A stretch of 64,000 nucleotides of DNA from Nipponacmea schrenckii (GCA_030562195.1 JAUJPP010000005.1:41465106-41529105), one strand, 5' to 3'; shown: positions 1-11,050, counted from the stretch's first letter. Numbers and translations: made by a program. The notes: a model not told the origin generated them from the sequence alone.

Positions 1-1540
1 GTTGTGTTTAAAAGAATAAAAAGTCTATATCTATAATAATTGTTGTCTTTTAAAAAATAGTGCTGTTACAATCAAGGTAGATGAAGAATGATAAAACTCC
101 AATTCTTTTCATTTCAAAATCTCACAACATTTTAGCCAATGTTTTCAACAGTCAAAGCGTTTCCCTCACTGCACACTGCTTGTTTTTTTGTTTATTTTTC
201 TTAAATAGTGAAAGAAACAGTTATATTTGCTTAAAATGTAATCTATATCAGAAACACAGAATGAGTTTTGGCATTTCTTTAAATTGAGTTATCTCCCTTA
301 TACCATTAGGCATTTAAAAAAAAAAAAAAAAATGAAGATAGCAGGAGTGTAGACCAGAGAACACTCAATGATGCTTTGAATCTAATCCGAGGTAAACACA
401 TGAATGTAGATGTATATGTATGTTTTCATGAGCTGTGATGTACATATCTAACTTTATACATCTCTTTTGGCTAATATCTTCGATGTCCTTGCTTCATCTT
501 AAACAAACTTGGGGTTGAATCTCAAGAAATGAAATGAATGGAGTTTTACGTCCTACTCTTCTACACCTAATGGACTAATGTCATGAAAAACAGATGAGCT
601 CATTATAAACGTAAAAGGGTGATTATGGGGAATATTTTAAATTAGGACTGATTTCATCTTAAAATCATGATGAGACCTTCACCATAGTGGTCACCAGTTG
701 TGTATGGTAGCAAATAATAATTACAGTCACAAGTTTTTAACACAATTCCCATGCAACTGTGGTGCCTATTGGGTAAAATACTCCTTGACCACTTTTATAA
801 TTCACCACCATATATATCTGGTAATCATTCAGGTGTAAGGGAACTCTAATTAGTGTTATATTCCTTCACCTGTTGTATTCTTATCCATCTGAACATAAAT
901 TGTTACCAAGTTTGAAATATTAAAAAAGATTTTTTCATCAATCTTAGAATAAAATCAATGAAGATTAAAATCTTAGGCTTTCTTGACTACCTTTTTTTTT
1001 ATAATGAAATCTGGTTAATTGCATTATTTAACATTGATGAACAAATAGGACCATGATCAAGCAAATTAAAATCCCAAACCAGTGCCTCTGTGACATTTCC
1101 ATCTTTCACTTTATATTCAGTCAAAGTATTATCATTGTTAAATTTTGTAACAGATTTTTCTAGGCTTAGGTTTAAGCATCTCCACACTGTCAATAGTCAC
1201 TTTTCTTGAATAATGAAGGTTTGTAACTAGCAATTTGATTGGATTGTAAGCTCCCAAATAGAACCAATCATAGCAGCTCAGCTAATTGTTTATAGTCTTA
1301 TTCTTTTGTCTCACGCCATAAAAATAACAGACGTGAACCTAATTGGAGACCTTTAAATTACAACACCAGACTAAATCAGCGGAATGACGTGAAGGGTCAT
1401 ATAGTATAGAAAAGTAGTTTGGTGAGGTCACACCTTTAAAACGTCTCTTAATGTCTAGATTCTGGTAACTTGGTCAGATGCATTAACCTGCACACAATTC
1501 TATTTAAAATTTACTAGATACAAGAAAGGGGACTATTGCA
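1..1540. other. AT-rich non-coding stretch with one family E head copy
   Basis: No gene recognised; the open frames are short and of biased composition. A fragment of interspersed family E (GGAGTTTTACGTCCTACTCT, then the CTAATG box) lies at about 536-600. A reverse fragment of its middle part (CCCTCACTGCACACTGC) lies near 163-185. Confidence 0.5.
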
Positions 1541-1880
1541 GTGCTGTGTTAACATAGGCATTGTGTTAACCTAAGTGCTGTGTTAACTAGGCATTGTGTT
1601 AACCTAGGTGCTGTGTTAACGTAGTGGGACCATTGTGTTAACCTAGGTGCTGTGTTAACTATTGGCATTGTGTTAACCTAGGTGCTGTGTTAACATGGCA
1701 TTGTGTTAACCTAGGTGCTGTGTTAATCTAGGTGCTGTGTTAACATGGGCATTGTGTTAACCTAGGTGCTGTGTTAATGTAGGTGCTGTGTTAACCTAGG
1801 CATTGTGTTAACCTAGGTGATGTGTTAATCTAGGTGCTGTGTGAACCTAGGCGTTATGTTAGCCTGGGTGCTGTTTTAAT
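1541..1880. repeat. ~17-bp minisatellite (GTGCTGTGTTAACCTAG type)
   Basis: About 20 units in 340 bp. Two sub-types, beginning GTGCTGTGTTAAC and GCATTGTGTTAAC, alternate for much of the array, which suggests a 34-bp higher-order unit. Most units hold the palindrome GTTAAC. The copies decay toward the right edge. Confidence 0.9.
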
Positions 1881-1999
1881 ATTGAAGGTTTTTGCATCAA
1901 TTGGGTAATACGTACCACTGATTATAAAAAGAACGAATGTTGAGAAAGGTTTTTCTATATAACTATATTTATACAGAGTAGCATACAATAGTTAATAAT

Positions 2000-4003
2000 A
2001 ATAATAATAATAATCACATAATATAGAGGGTAATTAACCATTAGTTAATTATGTCCAATTAGCAACTTATAAATAGTTACATAGTCATATTCAACACAGG
2101 GAACTGTACTGTATATATATGTGTTAGTTTGAGAAAATTCACATTTTAGATTGAAGGAATTCATGTCTGGTCTGAAAAATTCATCCCAAAGACCTTATGG
2201 TGTTTTAATTCAAAAATAGGCCTGAAAACGCCCCTATTTTCTGTATTCATTACAAAAATATTAATGAACATAAAATGCAGATCTTTGAATAAACAGGAAG
2301 TTGCCAATCAAACATAAATAACATAACGTTAACATTGCCGATAGTATTTACAATTATTAATCATGTGACATAGAACAGCCAATCAGAAGAGGTTGACTGT
2401 TCTCATTTAAATATTTACATCATCAACTATGATTTAAAGGAGCGCTACCATCTACAAAACATTTTACAAAAACCACAATTAAAGCACTTTCTTCATTTTT
2501 TGCACAATTCACCCAATTTTAGGTAAAAATATAGTTACATGTATAAAGGACTAATTTCTGATGACTCAAAGTTGTCATAGCAACAACAGATAGTCTAGGG
2601 TCTAATTTTCAAAAAAATATTTCGCCTTTAAACCTGCGTTGCTGGTGGCTTACTTTGAGACTACCGATTGGCACCAAGAAATGCCTTCATGAGCTGGTAC
2701 ATATTCTCAAAAAGAAATTTTTCACTTCAGCTTTTGAATGTAACCCCTTTCCAAACAATTATAATAACATGTCACAGTTCTAATTTTACAAACAACAAAA
2801 TCCTAAAAATCAATTCAGAACAGAATTTCTAATGAGTCAAAATAATATCTCAAAAAGATTAAATAATGATTCCAAATATGCAAATATAGTAGGTAATGAG
2901 TTGATAATTATGCGCATATATAATGAGGCAAACAAATATCCTTCTTAACATAATTTACCCAATCATATGAAATTCAGCCATCCTAATTGCTTTCATCCAA
3001 TCAAAACACTCCTAATATAAATAACATCATCAAAATTTGACCAATGAAAAAAAAGTTTACAAAAGAGAGTTTGAATAATTTAGGCATGCAACAGAATGAC
3101 AGATACACGGAACAAAAGCATGGAAAAATGTAAATAATATCATTATTAATATACTTGATATGGATCATAGTTATCTCCCTTTAGTAAGGAATCGATAATC
3201 CAACCACAAAACTGATTGCAATGATTTTAAATGACCACTGACAGCGCGGTGTCTGTACCAAAAAATCTGATATTAGCCAATACAGTGTCGGTAGTTTGTT
3301 CTTAATCCATAACTTATTTTTACATCATGGATTCAATACAGGTCATCTAACATTACAAATAACACCGTACATAAAATGGTTACGCCATAAATATAGAATA
3401 TAATGTCCACATGATGATATACTTTTTAGTAACAAACACTCTGGTTGGCTGAGTATTATGCAAATGACCTGAGATATCCAATCAGATTATGTCTTCTATT
3501 TCACTACAATTTTAATTATCCAACCACATGTCAAGTTACATTCTTCATACTTAGATCTCACGATATCTCATTTTAAATTCACATGGCCAAAAAACTACTG
3601 CATCAAAGTCACATGATCACCAAATATGGCTACAGCAATCACATGATTACCAAATATGGTCATATAGCAACCAGAAATCTTACTTCCATAAATGGCTACA
3701 TAAATTGCAGCAGATTGTCATACGATTTTTTTATATATGGTTATTGAAACGCAAACAGTCACATGATTTCCATATATGGTTATACATGTATAAAAACACA
3801 GAAAGTCACATGATGACTATATATGGGAGAGAGAAATGCAGTAGTAATCAGTGTTCATTTAGACACCATGATGTTTTCAAAACATTTTAACAGAACAGAA
3901 GCTGAGATTTTGCATAGTTTTTTATGAAATGTCCATACAAAGAGAAGGTAATGCACTAATTATTGCGAATAGCAAGAGAGGTGGAAACAGGAAGTGAGGG
4001 GAA
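2000..4003 (-). other. region downstream of the dystroglycan stop, probably containing the 3'UTR
   Basis: No coding frame of interest is present. I found no AATAAA on the minus strand between about 2.0 and 4.0 kb, so the polyadenylation site is undefined; a variant signal or a longer 3'UTR is possible. The part nearest the stop (3580-3860) is a degenerate repeat described separately. A short (AAT)n run lies at 1993-2014. Confidence 0.4.
3585..3830. repeat. degenerate repeat with TCACATGAT...ATATGG core
   Basis: The motif TCACATGAT followed within a few bases by an ATATGG or AAATGGCTA segment recurs about five times, at irregular spacings of roughly 30-60 bp. One copy creates a perfect CArG-box consensus, CCATATATGG, at 3770-3779. 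It lies just downstream of the dystroglycan stop codon, so it would be transcribed if the 3'UTR is of normal length. Confidence 0.55.
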
Positions 4004-6259
4004 TTATGGGGGCACGTAGGCGGTTGGTTTATTGTATGACTGCATGTGAGGTCGCGGTTGTCGGTTACCACCGGCCGATTGAACTGGAGGCGGTGGCTGA
4101 TACAATGGAGAATGTACATCCTCTATGTATTGATCGTCGGCCATCATGTTACGATGATTTGCAGGAGGTGTAGATGCTTCGCTTGATCCGGCACGATATT
4201 CAGGGGAGGTAATTGGAGGTTTTTCATCAGGCATTATCAAAGGTTTTGAAGATTCTTGCTGTTTTTCATTCTCGTCCAGCTCGTCAGGTAAAATAACTGG
4301 TACTCCTTTATTAACAAAAGTATTTTTATCTTCAAGTGACATTTTACCCTTTCGTTTTTTACGGTACAAGATACACGCCACCAGTAGAGCAATAAGCAAG
4401 ATGGCTACAATGACAACAGCTGGAACAACTGTAGTGATCCATATATCGTCTCCAGTCTTTGCTGATCCCGTGGCAACGTTCTCAGTTGTTGTTTCAGATT
4501 TAGGGGTCATGGGAGTTGTACCATTTTGTTCAGGTTTAGGTTCAGGTTTAGGTTCTGGGGTGACATATGCCGATAATAATTCTGGGAAATCAGGATTGTT
4601 TAGACAACCTCCTTTAGGGATGGTACCAGCTTGCTGTATTTTATAAGGTTTTAAAGCCTTCTCTGCTTCAGGTTTAATTGTGCCGTCTTCATTCATAAAC
4701 CTACTGAACATGTCCTTCAGGTCTTGAACAGGGCAGTCTGAACCGGAAAGAGATGTGTTGGTGAATTTTATGATAACAGATCCTCTTTCTATTGCAGTTA
4801 ACTGGATCGAGTTATGGTTATGATCACCGAAAGCCTTGGCGAGACGGTTAACAAGGTGAAGACGGTTGGTGATGTTTGACATAAATTGATCATAATCAAT
4901 GTCCAGGGTGATGGAGACTTCGTGGTTGATATTCGCCAAATGTTTCGGACTGCCACCTTTAACCTTGACCTTAAATGAATGGGTTCCAATCAATCCCTTC
5001 ATGCCTTTCTTAGCAACAAGTGTGAACTTGTGAACTCCGGAATCTGCTGGTGTTGGAAAAGCGATCAATTGCTGTCGTTTATGATCTAATTTCATCCAAT
5101 AAGATTTAGGGATAGGATCAGTAGAGTTGGCATACAGTTCAAGTTCCAAATTTCTGGTATTACCAACTTCGCAATCACTGAAGGTATCCTTGGGAATTTT
5201 ATATTTATGAAATTCGCCAGACATGAATTCTATTCGACCAATTGGATTGGCGACCTCTGGTGGAAGGTTGGGGAAACATCCTGTAGGAAGGTCAGTCGGT
5301 TTCGAGTCGGTGTCTGTCTTGGTTGGGAAAATGGTTTCTTTGGGTAGAGGCATGGTTTTATCTTGGTCTGTTGTTTCTGGGGTAGTCTGAGATGGTTCGA
5401 TGCCACCGGTTGGTTTTGGTCTGACAGGAATGGTTGGGGTTGGTTTTCCCGGTTCATCAGTCTTCATGGTGGTCATTGATTGAGTCGGCTTGATGCTGAA
5501 TGTGGGAGAGGCTTCACCGATGACAGGACGGGTCATTTCGTCACCTGGTTTAGTCATAGTGGGAGGTTTCTGGGGGATGGTTGGTTGAACACCAGGTGTC
5601 GCTAGTGGAGTGGCGCGAATTGCTCTACGATGACGTTTATGTTCTTGAAATCTGGTGTTGGTCACATGCCAACTGAGAATGGAATTTTTCAAAGCCTCTG
5701 CTAATTGTCCGTTTTGAGCCTCAGATTCAACTTGTTGAAGAATTGGTAAATGTCCAGGATCGACGGTTCCACACCCTACTCTCCAGGAAACAAAAACACC
5801 AGATTCTTTCGGTTCCTTGACGTTTCCAGGGCCAGACACCAAAGCTGTGTCATCTGTTATTGGATTTCCATTAACTGGAATCATTTTTAACATTTCAGGA
5901 ATCAGATTCAAGTATGAAAATCGATTGAGTAAATCCAATCGTCCATTGCTGGTTAATTTTTCTAAATCTGTATCTAAAATAATTGTAACTTTTGTTTCAG
6001 GTTGTTCACGTTTGCAACGAACCATTTTTGGTCCACCTTTAACAAAAGTAAGCGTCGTAGCTGGTTGGCTGTTTCGTTCTGTAACCACGTCAATGGTGAA
6101 AATATCTTTAGCTTGGGCATTCTGATTATTTGTATCCGTGGCTATGACTTCAATATAGTGTTGTTTAACATCAGTTGGTAGAGGTATACCTTGTAAAACT
6201 TCTTTTTTAGCATCATAACTCAACCATGATGGCAAGATGTTTTTACCAGCTTCTGTTAT
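4004..6259 (-). CDS. DAG1: dystroglycan, coding exon 2 (residues 92-842 and stop)
   Basis: Main exon of dystroglycan, the cell-surface receptor that links laminin-type matrix to dystrophin/utrophin. It opens at ITEAG directly after a TTTATTTCTCATTGCAG acceptor; the upstream TTG-CAG codons that keep the frame open are intron. In precursor numbering: rest of the first cadherin-like domain to ~155; second N-terminal domain ~165-295 with Cys173 and Cys254; furin-type site RHRR at 300-303; Thr/Pro-rich mucin stretch ~306-419; second cadherin-like domain ~421-526; SEA-like domain with the autocleavage site RGSVII (Gly584/Ser585), followed by Cys600 and Cys643; transmembrane helix ~698-722; basic RKKRKGK; proline-rich tail ending AYVPP then TAA. 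Beta subunit would be ~258 residues. N-glycosylation sequons occur at about 469, 553, 592 and 670. Domain order and motifs leave little doubt about the family. Odd: no PPxY in the tail, and a rather short mucin stretch. Confidence 0.97.
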   Translation of the reverse strand: MTEAGKNILPSWLSYDAKKEVLQGIPLPTDVKQHYIEVIATDTNNQNAQAKDIFTIDVVTERNSQPATTLTFVKGGPKMVRCKREQPETKVTIILDTDLEKLTSNGRLDLLNRFSYLNLIPEMLKMIPVNGNPITDDTALVSGPGNVKEPKESGVFVSWRVGCGTVDPGHLPILQQVESEAQNGQLAEALKNSILSWHVTNTRFQEHKRHRRAIRATPLATPGVQPTIPQKPPTMTKPGDEMTRPVIGEASPTFSIKPTQSMTTMKTDEPGKPTPTIPVRPKPTGGIEPSQTTPETTDQDKTMPLPKETIFPTKTDTDSKPTDLPTGCFPNLPPEVANPIGRIEFMSGEFHKYKIPKDTFSDCEVGNTRNLELELYANSTDPIPKSYWMKLDHKRQQLIAFPTPADSGVHKFTLVAKKGMKGLIGTHSFKVKVKGGSPKHLANINHEVSITLDIDYDQFMSNITNRLHLVNRLAKAFGDHNHNSIQLTAIERGSVIIKFTNTSLSGSDCPVQDLKDMFSRFMNEDGTIKPEAEKALKPYKIQQAGTIPKGGCLNNPDFPELLSAYVTPEPKPEPKPEQNGTTPMTPKSETTTENVATGSAKTGDDIWITTVVPAVVIVAILLIALLVACILYRKKRKGKMSLEDKNTFVNKGVPVILPDELDENEKQQESSKPLIMPDEKPPITSPEYRAGSSEASTPPANHRNMMADDQYIEDVHSPLYQPPPPVQSAGGNRQPRPHMQSYNKPTAYVPP

Positions 6260-7893
6260 CTGCAATGAGAAATAAAAAATACTTAGTAAAATAAAGTGAG
6301 CAGACGGACAGAATGTGGGTGTGGATTATCAATTCTCATTAAAATTGGTAAAAAAAACCTTTAAATGAGGATAAACATGAAGTTCAGTACAGAGAGATGT
6401 GGACCTAGTCCTAGTGTGTAGCAATATTTACTTAATGAACCTACACCTGTGTTTCTTGTCACCTAACACTAGATAGATATGCATCATTTAAACCAGTTTT
6501 AAAATCTTTACTTCAGTAACCTAAGCCATGAGAACTTGGTTATAAAAAATTAAATTTAATTTTGAACTAAACCAAAATCATTAGGTGAGGCTTTATAATT
6601 ATTCCGAGTTGAAAAGTTCAGAAAAATCTCAAGATAAAAAAATAAAAGGCGACTGTTTTAAATCATGGGATTTTTTTTATCATTGTTCATACTTTACAGA
6701 TCTCCTTTCTTGGAGAGTTACACATTCTCTAATTCAGATTAAAGATAAGGTATACAGAGTAATAACTTGTGTTTGTGTTTCATATCACCATGTTTTTTTA
6801 GTTTTAACGTTCAAGAATTTCAACTTTTAACACTGAAAGGATTTTAATGCACATCATGCTGTGAGAGGTTTTAAAGATGGGGTGTCCTTATGAATTTAAT
6901 ATTTAAAATTGAAAGTGTTGAAGAAAGCGATGAGATACGATGGTTCTGCTTCTGATTGAGTTTTAAGCATTACCGTAGTTAAAAGTTAAGATATAATTTT
7001 AATAAGAAAATTCTTCAAGCTTGTTAAAGTTTCATTATGAGCTTCGAGAAGAAAGGTATGTAACACTTCAATTGTTTGTTTTATAAATAGACATAAAAAA
7101 AAATAAATAAAATCCAAATTTTGTACAAAATAAATATAAATTGAAATTGAGCAAAAAAAATTTGACCCCTTTGAAAAAAAATTACAATTTCGAATTAAGA
7201 TTTTTTTAAAATTCCTTTTAAGCACTGAACAATAAACTTTAAGGTTGGTTAATATCCTTAAAGGAGTTCCACAATATATTTTATTTTATTTCATAATTTA
7301 TGGTACTGATACATCCCTCTCCTAATAGACAAAAATACATCAGGTTTTATAGAATAGATGTCAGCCTAGTCAGTTTAATATCAATTATCCAGACGTTTGT
7401 GTCTAGTTAAGTGATATAATAAAATAGCCTGGATAATGTCTGGATACCATTAACTGGTTATGTCTTGTCTCAGTGTCTGAAATTTATCCTTAAGATTTCT
7501 TAATCATTTATCAAAATAGAATTCATTTCTGTAATAATTTTATATAAATATATATTTTGTTTGAAAAACGTAATTTTAGTTATTACATTCGACAAGGTTA
7601 GTCCAACAAGGCTTGACCTTTGACCTAAACAACAATATTTACATAGTAGAGCATGCCCTTTCTTACAAACTACCAAATTCACCCTATAACCGTGTTCTTA
7701 AACTTAGCAGACCAAAAATATTGGTCCATGCCAGACATCCTAACTTTAAAACGAAACATGTAACATTATTATCATCAAATCACATTCAAAATGGTACATT
7801 ATTTCTTTTTTTCTGTAATATTGCTTGTATTTCTGCTGACGTTATCAAATTGCACAAGTTCTGTATTATGTTAGGTTGGAGATATATTTTATT

Positions 7894-9290
7894 ATACGCC
7901 CACATAGAAATGTGGACGTATATTGTTGTCGCCCCTGTCCGTCGGTCCGTCGGTCCGTCTGTCAACAATTGTTTGTGGACACTGTAGAGACTACAGTTTT
8001 TATTGGAATTTCTTGAAACTTGGTATACTTGTTTATAATCACTCAAGGAAGAACCCTATCGATTTTGGTATGATTTCGAAAAAAATTCCTGGAATTCTTG
8101 GACTTTGAATTTCAAATTGTTCTGTTTGTAAACAAAAGCTTGTGGACACTGTAGAGACTCCATTTCTTTATGAATCTTTTTGTAACTTGGTATATTTGTT
8201 TATTACCATCCAAGGAAGACCCCTATTGATTTTGATATGATTCTGAAAAAAATTCCTGGAATTCTGGAACTTGGAATTTCGAATGTACTGTTTCTCATCC
8301 GTCTGTCAACAATTGTTTGTGGACACTGTAGAGACTACAGTTTTTATTGGATCTTCTTGAAACTTGGTATACATGTTTATTACCATTCAACGAAGACCCC
8401 TATCGATTTTGGTATGATTCCGAAAAAAATTCCTGGAATTCTTGAACTTTGAACTTCAAATTCCGTCGGTCCGTTGGTCCGTCTGTCAACAATTGTTTGT
8501 GGACACTGTAGAGACTACAGTTTTTATTGGAATTTCTTGAAACTTGGTATACTTGTTTATAATCACTCAAGGAAGAACCCTATCGATTTTGGTATGATTT
8601 CGAAAAAAATTCCTGGAATTCTTGGACTTTGAATTTCAAATTGTTCTGTTTGTAAACAAAAGCTTGTGGACACTGTAGAGACTCCATTTTTTTATGAATC
8701 TTTTTGTAACTTGGTATATTTGTTTATAACCATCCAAGGAAGAACCCTATTGATTTTGATATGATTCTGAAAAAAATTCCTGGAATTCTGGGACTTGGAA
8801 TTTCGAATTGTACTGTTTGTCATCCGTCTGTCAATAATTGTTTGTGGACACTGTGGAGACTACAGGTTTCATTGGATTTTCTTGAAACTTGGTATACATG
8901 TTTATTATCATTCAATGAAGACCCCTATTGATTTTGGTATGATTCCGAAAAAAATTCCTGGAATTCTTGGATTTGAATTTCAAATTGTTCTGTTTGTAAA
9001 CAAAACCTTGTGGACACTGTAGAGACTCCATTTCTTTATGAATCTTTTTGTAACTTGGTATATTTGTTTATTACAATCCAAGGAAGACCCCTATTTATTT
9101 TGATATGATTCTGAAAAAAATTCCTGGAATACATCCAAGGAAGACCCCTATTGATTTTGATATGATTCTGAAAAAAATTCCTGGAATTCTGGAACTTGGA
9201 ATTTCGAATGTACTGTTTCTCATCCGTCTGTCAACAATTGTTTGTGGACACTGTAGAGACTACAGTTTTTATTGGATCTTCTGAATGCAA
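7894..9290 (-). mobile_element. pearl-like / Helentron-type non-autonomous element
   Basis: Read on the minus strand, the element has ~170-bp tandem core repeats, then a tetranucleotide tract of ACGG/ACCG type (7937-7962), then a terminal hairpin (TACGTCCACA / TGTGGGCGTA, 7895-7920, one mismatch). That order matches what I recall of molluscan 'pearl' elements, which are linked to Helentrons. About eight core copies start near 7964, 8139, 8308, 8488, 8664, 8832, 9006 and 9233, each marked by TTGTGGACACTGTAGAGAC. They form two classes, and a ~524-bp higher-order unit of three monomers repeats once with its own copy of the tetranucleotide tract near 8463. A short internal duplication lies near 9125. 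No Rep/helicase coding sequence is present. Confidence 0.6.
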
Positions 9291-9510
9291 TACAATATAG
9301 TTAACTTCCAAGTTCCTTGTAAATCAGGAACCAGCTGTAATTGGACTTTTACTTTTACAATCAAAGCTATCAGTGGGCGTATGTTACCTTGCCTGGCCAG
9401 CTATCTTATACTCTTATCTTTAACAATATTACAAAAGCTTAAAAAGGATAAAAATTATAAAGAATTTTCTATGATGTTCACAAGTACCCTTGATTGTTTT
9501 AGATTTTACC

Positions 9511-9610
9511 ATGTTAGATTTGTCTGTGCATCCGAAATGTTAGATTTGTCTGTGCATCCGAAATGTTAGATTTGTCTGTGCATCCGACATGTTAGATTTG
9601 TCTGTGCTTC
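9511..9610. repeat. 26-bp tandem repeat, four copies
   Basis: The unit starts TTAGATTTGTCTGTGCATCC. Three copies are near-identical; the last is diverged (GCTTCC). It lies inside the dystroglycan intron, 220 bp past the pearl-like element. Confidence 0.9.
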
Positions 9611-10320
9611 CCACCAAGTTTTTTAGGAAAACAGTCATAGAATTCAGAATTGTTGACAAGCACTGCTAATATTACAAGAGAGTGGAGCTAATAAAGATTA
9701 CTATTGTCAAAACACTTTTAAATATGTTACATAGTCAGAAATAAAATCTGTGAGCCAACCTTTTGTGCCTCCCACACCTTTGTAACCCTATCTCTACAAT
9801 TATGTACCCCCCCCCTCTCCTTACAATCCTACTTTGATAATTATGTGGCCCCTACTCAGACCCTGCAAAATATTTATAATGACACACCATTCCAGCTTTA
9901 TAACAATAAAACCTATTTGTTAAAACATAAAAATAACCATAACATTGTCTCTTGTCTTGTAAACTCTATTAGTGAATGGTTAATGTCAATTTCAACATTT
10001 CTATTTCTTGTTAGACTAAAACAGTCCTTATATTTGATTGACATTTCAATAGAATGACTTTCTTCTATTAAGTGCACTCTATTACTTTAAGATTATTTCT
10101 GTGGTTTTTTTTTTCTAACCCTGACAATTCATTGAAATCAAATTTCCTTTTAAAAGATTTCACCATTGTTGTCATAAGTAAAAGATGGTGTTAGAATGAA
10201 TGAAATATCATTAACAGACTTTCTATGGGCACACTGATACATTTTTGCATCATTTGTGGTACAGAGATGTCAAATTGGCTTCAACCATCCATTATAAAAA
10301 ATACAAGGGAAATAACTCAC

Positions 10321-10593
10321 CTGATATTGAAGAGATTGTCCTTTAAATGCATCCTTGGGAATGGAATAGTTGAAAAAATGTCCGACATGAGCTGTGGCAT
10401 CTGGGATTCCCCACAATATTCCAATATCGTTACTCTTCCCAGAATTCACTGCTTGATCTACGAGATTTAACAAATTACTGTCTCCGAGTGACAATCCTGG
10501 ATTAACCAATGAAATGATTAGAAATAAACTAAAGACAGGTTTAAATAATTTAACTCTAGTACACATGTTGCACAATTCCTGAGTGGCAGCCAT
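10321..10593 (-). CDS. DAG1: dystroglycan, coding exon 1 (residues 1-91)
   Basis: First coding exon of the same dystroglycan gene, exactly 91 codons. The ATG at 10593 has a good context (A at -3, G at +4) and an in-frame TGA 18 nt upstream, which fixes the start. A hydrophobic stretch at residues ~20-36 (FSLFLIISLV core) is the signal peptide, after a rather long n-region with two cysteines. The start of the first cadherin-like domain follows (GIPDATAHVGHFFNYSIP, with a sequon at Asn75). The exon ends at codon CAG, immediately followed by the consensus donor GTGAGTT (GT at 10320-10319). Joining to 6259 in phase 0 gives SLQYQ-ITEAGKNILPSW, which reads straight through the cadherin-like fold. 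From memory, vertebrate DAG1 also has a two-exon coding region split in this domain. Reading on past the donor to a stop at 10270 is intron read-through. Confidence 0.95.
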
Positions 10594-10755
10594 CTTGCCA
10601 ATTTTAGTTCAGTATAAATCCAATACACAGATATGTATCTTGGAATGAAAAGTCCACACTAAATGGAATGTAAGTCCATTACTAATCCACAACGTTATTT
10701 TAGACACAACCAAACTTCATGTACATTCTTGACCAAGATTTTATCATTAATCAAC
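10594..10755 (-). other. DAG1: 5'UTR part of dystroglycan coding exon 1, with probable 3' splice acceptor
   Basis: Reading the minus strand toward the ATG, a pyrimidine-rich tract ending TTTTTATCTTTTCAG sits just before position 10755. That is a good acceptor for an upstream non-coding exon. The 162 nt from there to the ATG has stops in all relevant frames. If the acceptor is used, at least one 5' exon lies further up (coordinates above 10756). Inference from splice-site consensus only. Confidence 0.55.
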
Positions 10756-10947
10756 CTGAAAAGATAAAAATACCAAAAAATCAATAAAGGCAAAACCAAC
10801 CGATAAATGCACTAGTTCATTATAGAATAGCAATAAATCAATGTAAATACAAACTAATCGATAAATATGAATGTACTGGTATTATGGTATTATTGATCAG
10901 GTTGAGAGTTGAGGATAAACAAGAAGATATAAAATCATATTAACCAA

Positions 10948-11050
10948 CACTATTGGACCAGCCTGGGTCAGAATACAATGGTCTAACATCCAGCCCAAGG
11001 GGACAAACACACACTCTTTTATATTACATGGGTCAGAATTACCCTGTAGA
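10948..11050 (-). repeat. solitary copy of the 86-bp repeat monomer, inverted
   Basis: The reverse complement contains TTCTGACCCATGTAA, then an AGAGT...TGTTTGTCCCC segment, GGGCTG and GTTAGAC, in the same order as the monomer of the tandem array at 61.05-61.56 kb. It begins a second copy at TTCTGACCCA. It is a dispersed relative of that array. Confidence 0.75.

Larger units (their letters stand above)
6260..10320 (-). other. DAG1: phase-0 intron of dystroglycan (4,061 bp)
   Basis: It begins GTGAGTT at 10320 and ends TTGCAG at 6260 on the minus strand. It is AT-rich. It contains the pearl-like element at about 7894-9290 and a 26-bp repeat at 9511-9610. The other parts (6261-7893 and 9611-10319) hold only short stop-bounded frames and homopolymer runs; I see no further exon or known element there. 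Confidence 0.9.

Noticed and set aside
4401..4646. Open frames antisense to the dystroglycan exon (also 5817-6125 and others)
   Set aside because: They are shadows of the well-supported minus-strand coding exon and have no domain of their own.
6260..6265. Starting the long dystroglycan frame at 6265
   Set aside because: That codon is TTG and it lies in the splice acceptor; the residues before ITEAG come from the exon at 10.3-10.6 kb.
7613..9022. Several frames of 60-120 codons at 7.6-9.0 kb
   Set aside because: They overlap the ~170-bp core repeats of the pearl-like element and repeat with its period.
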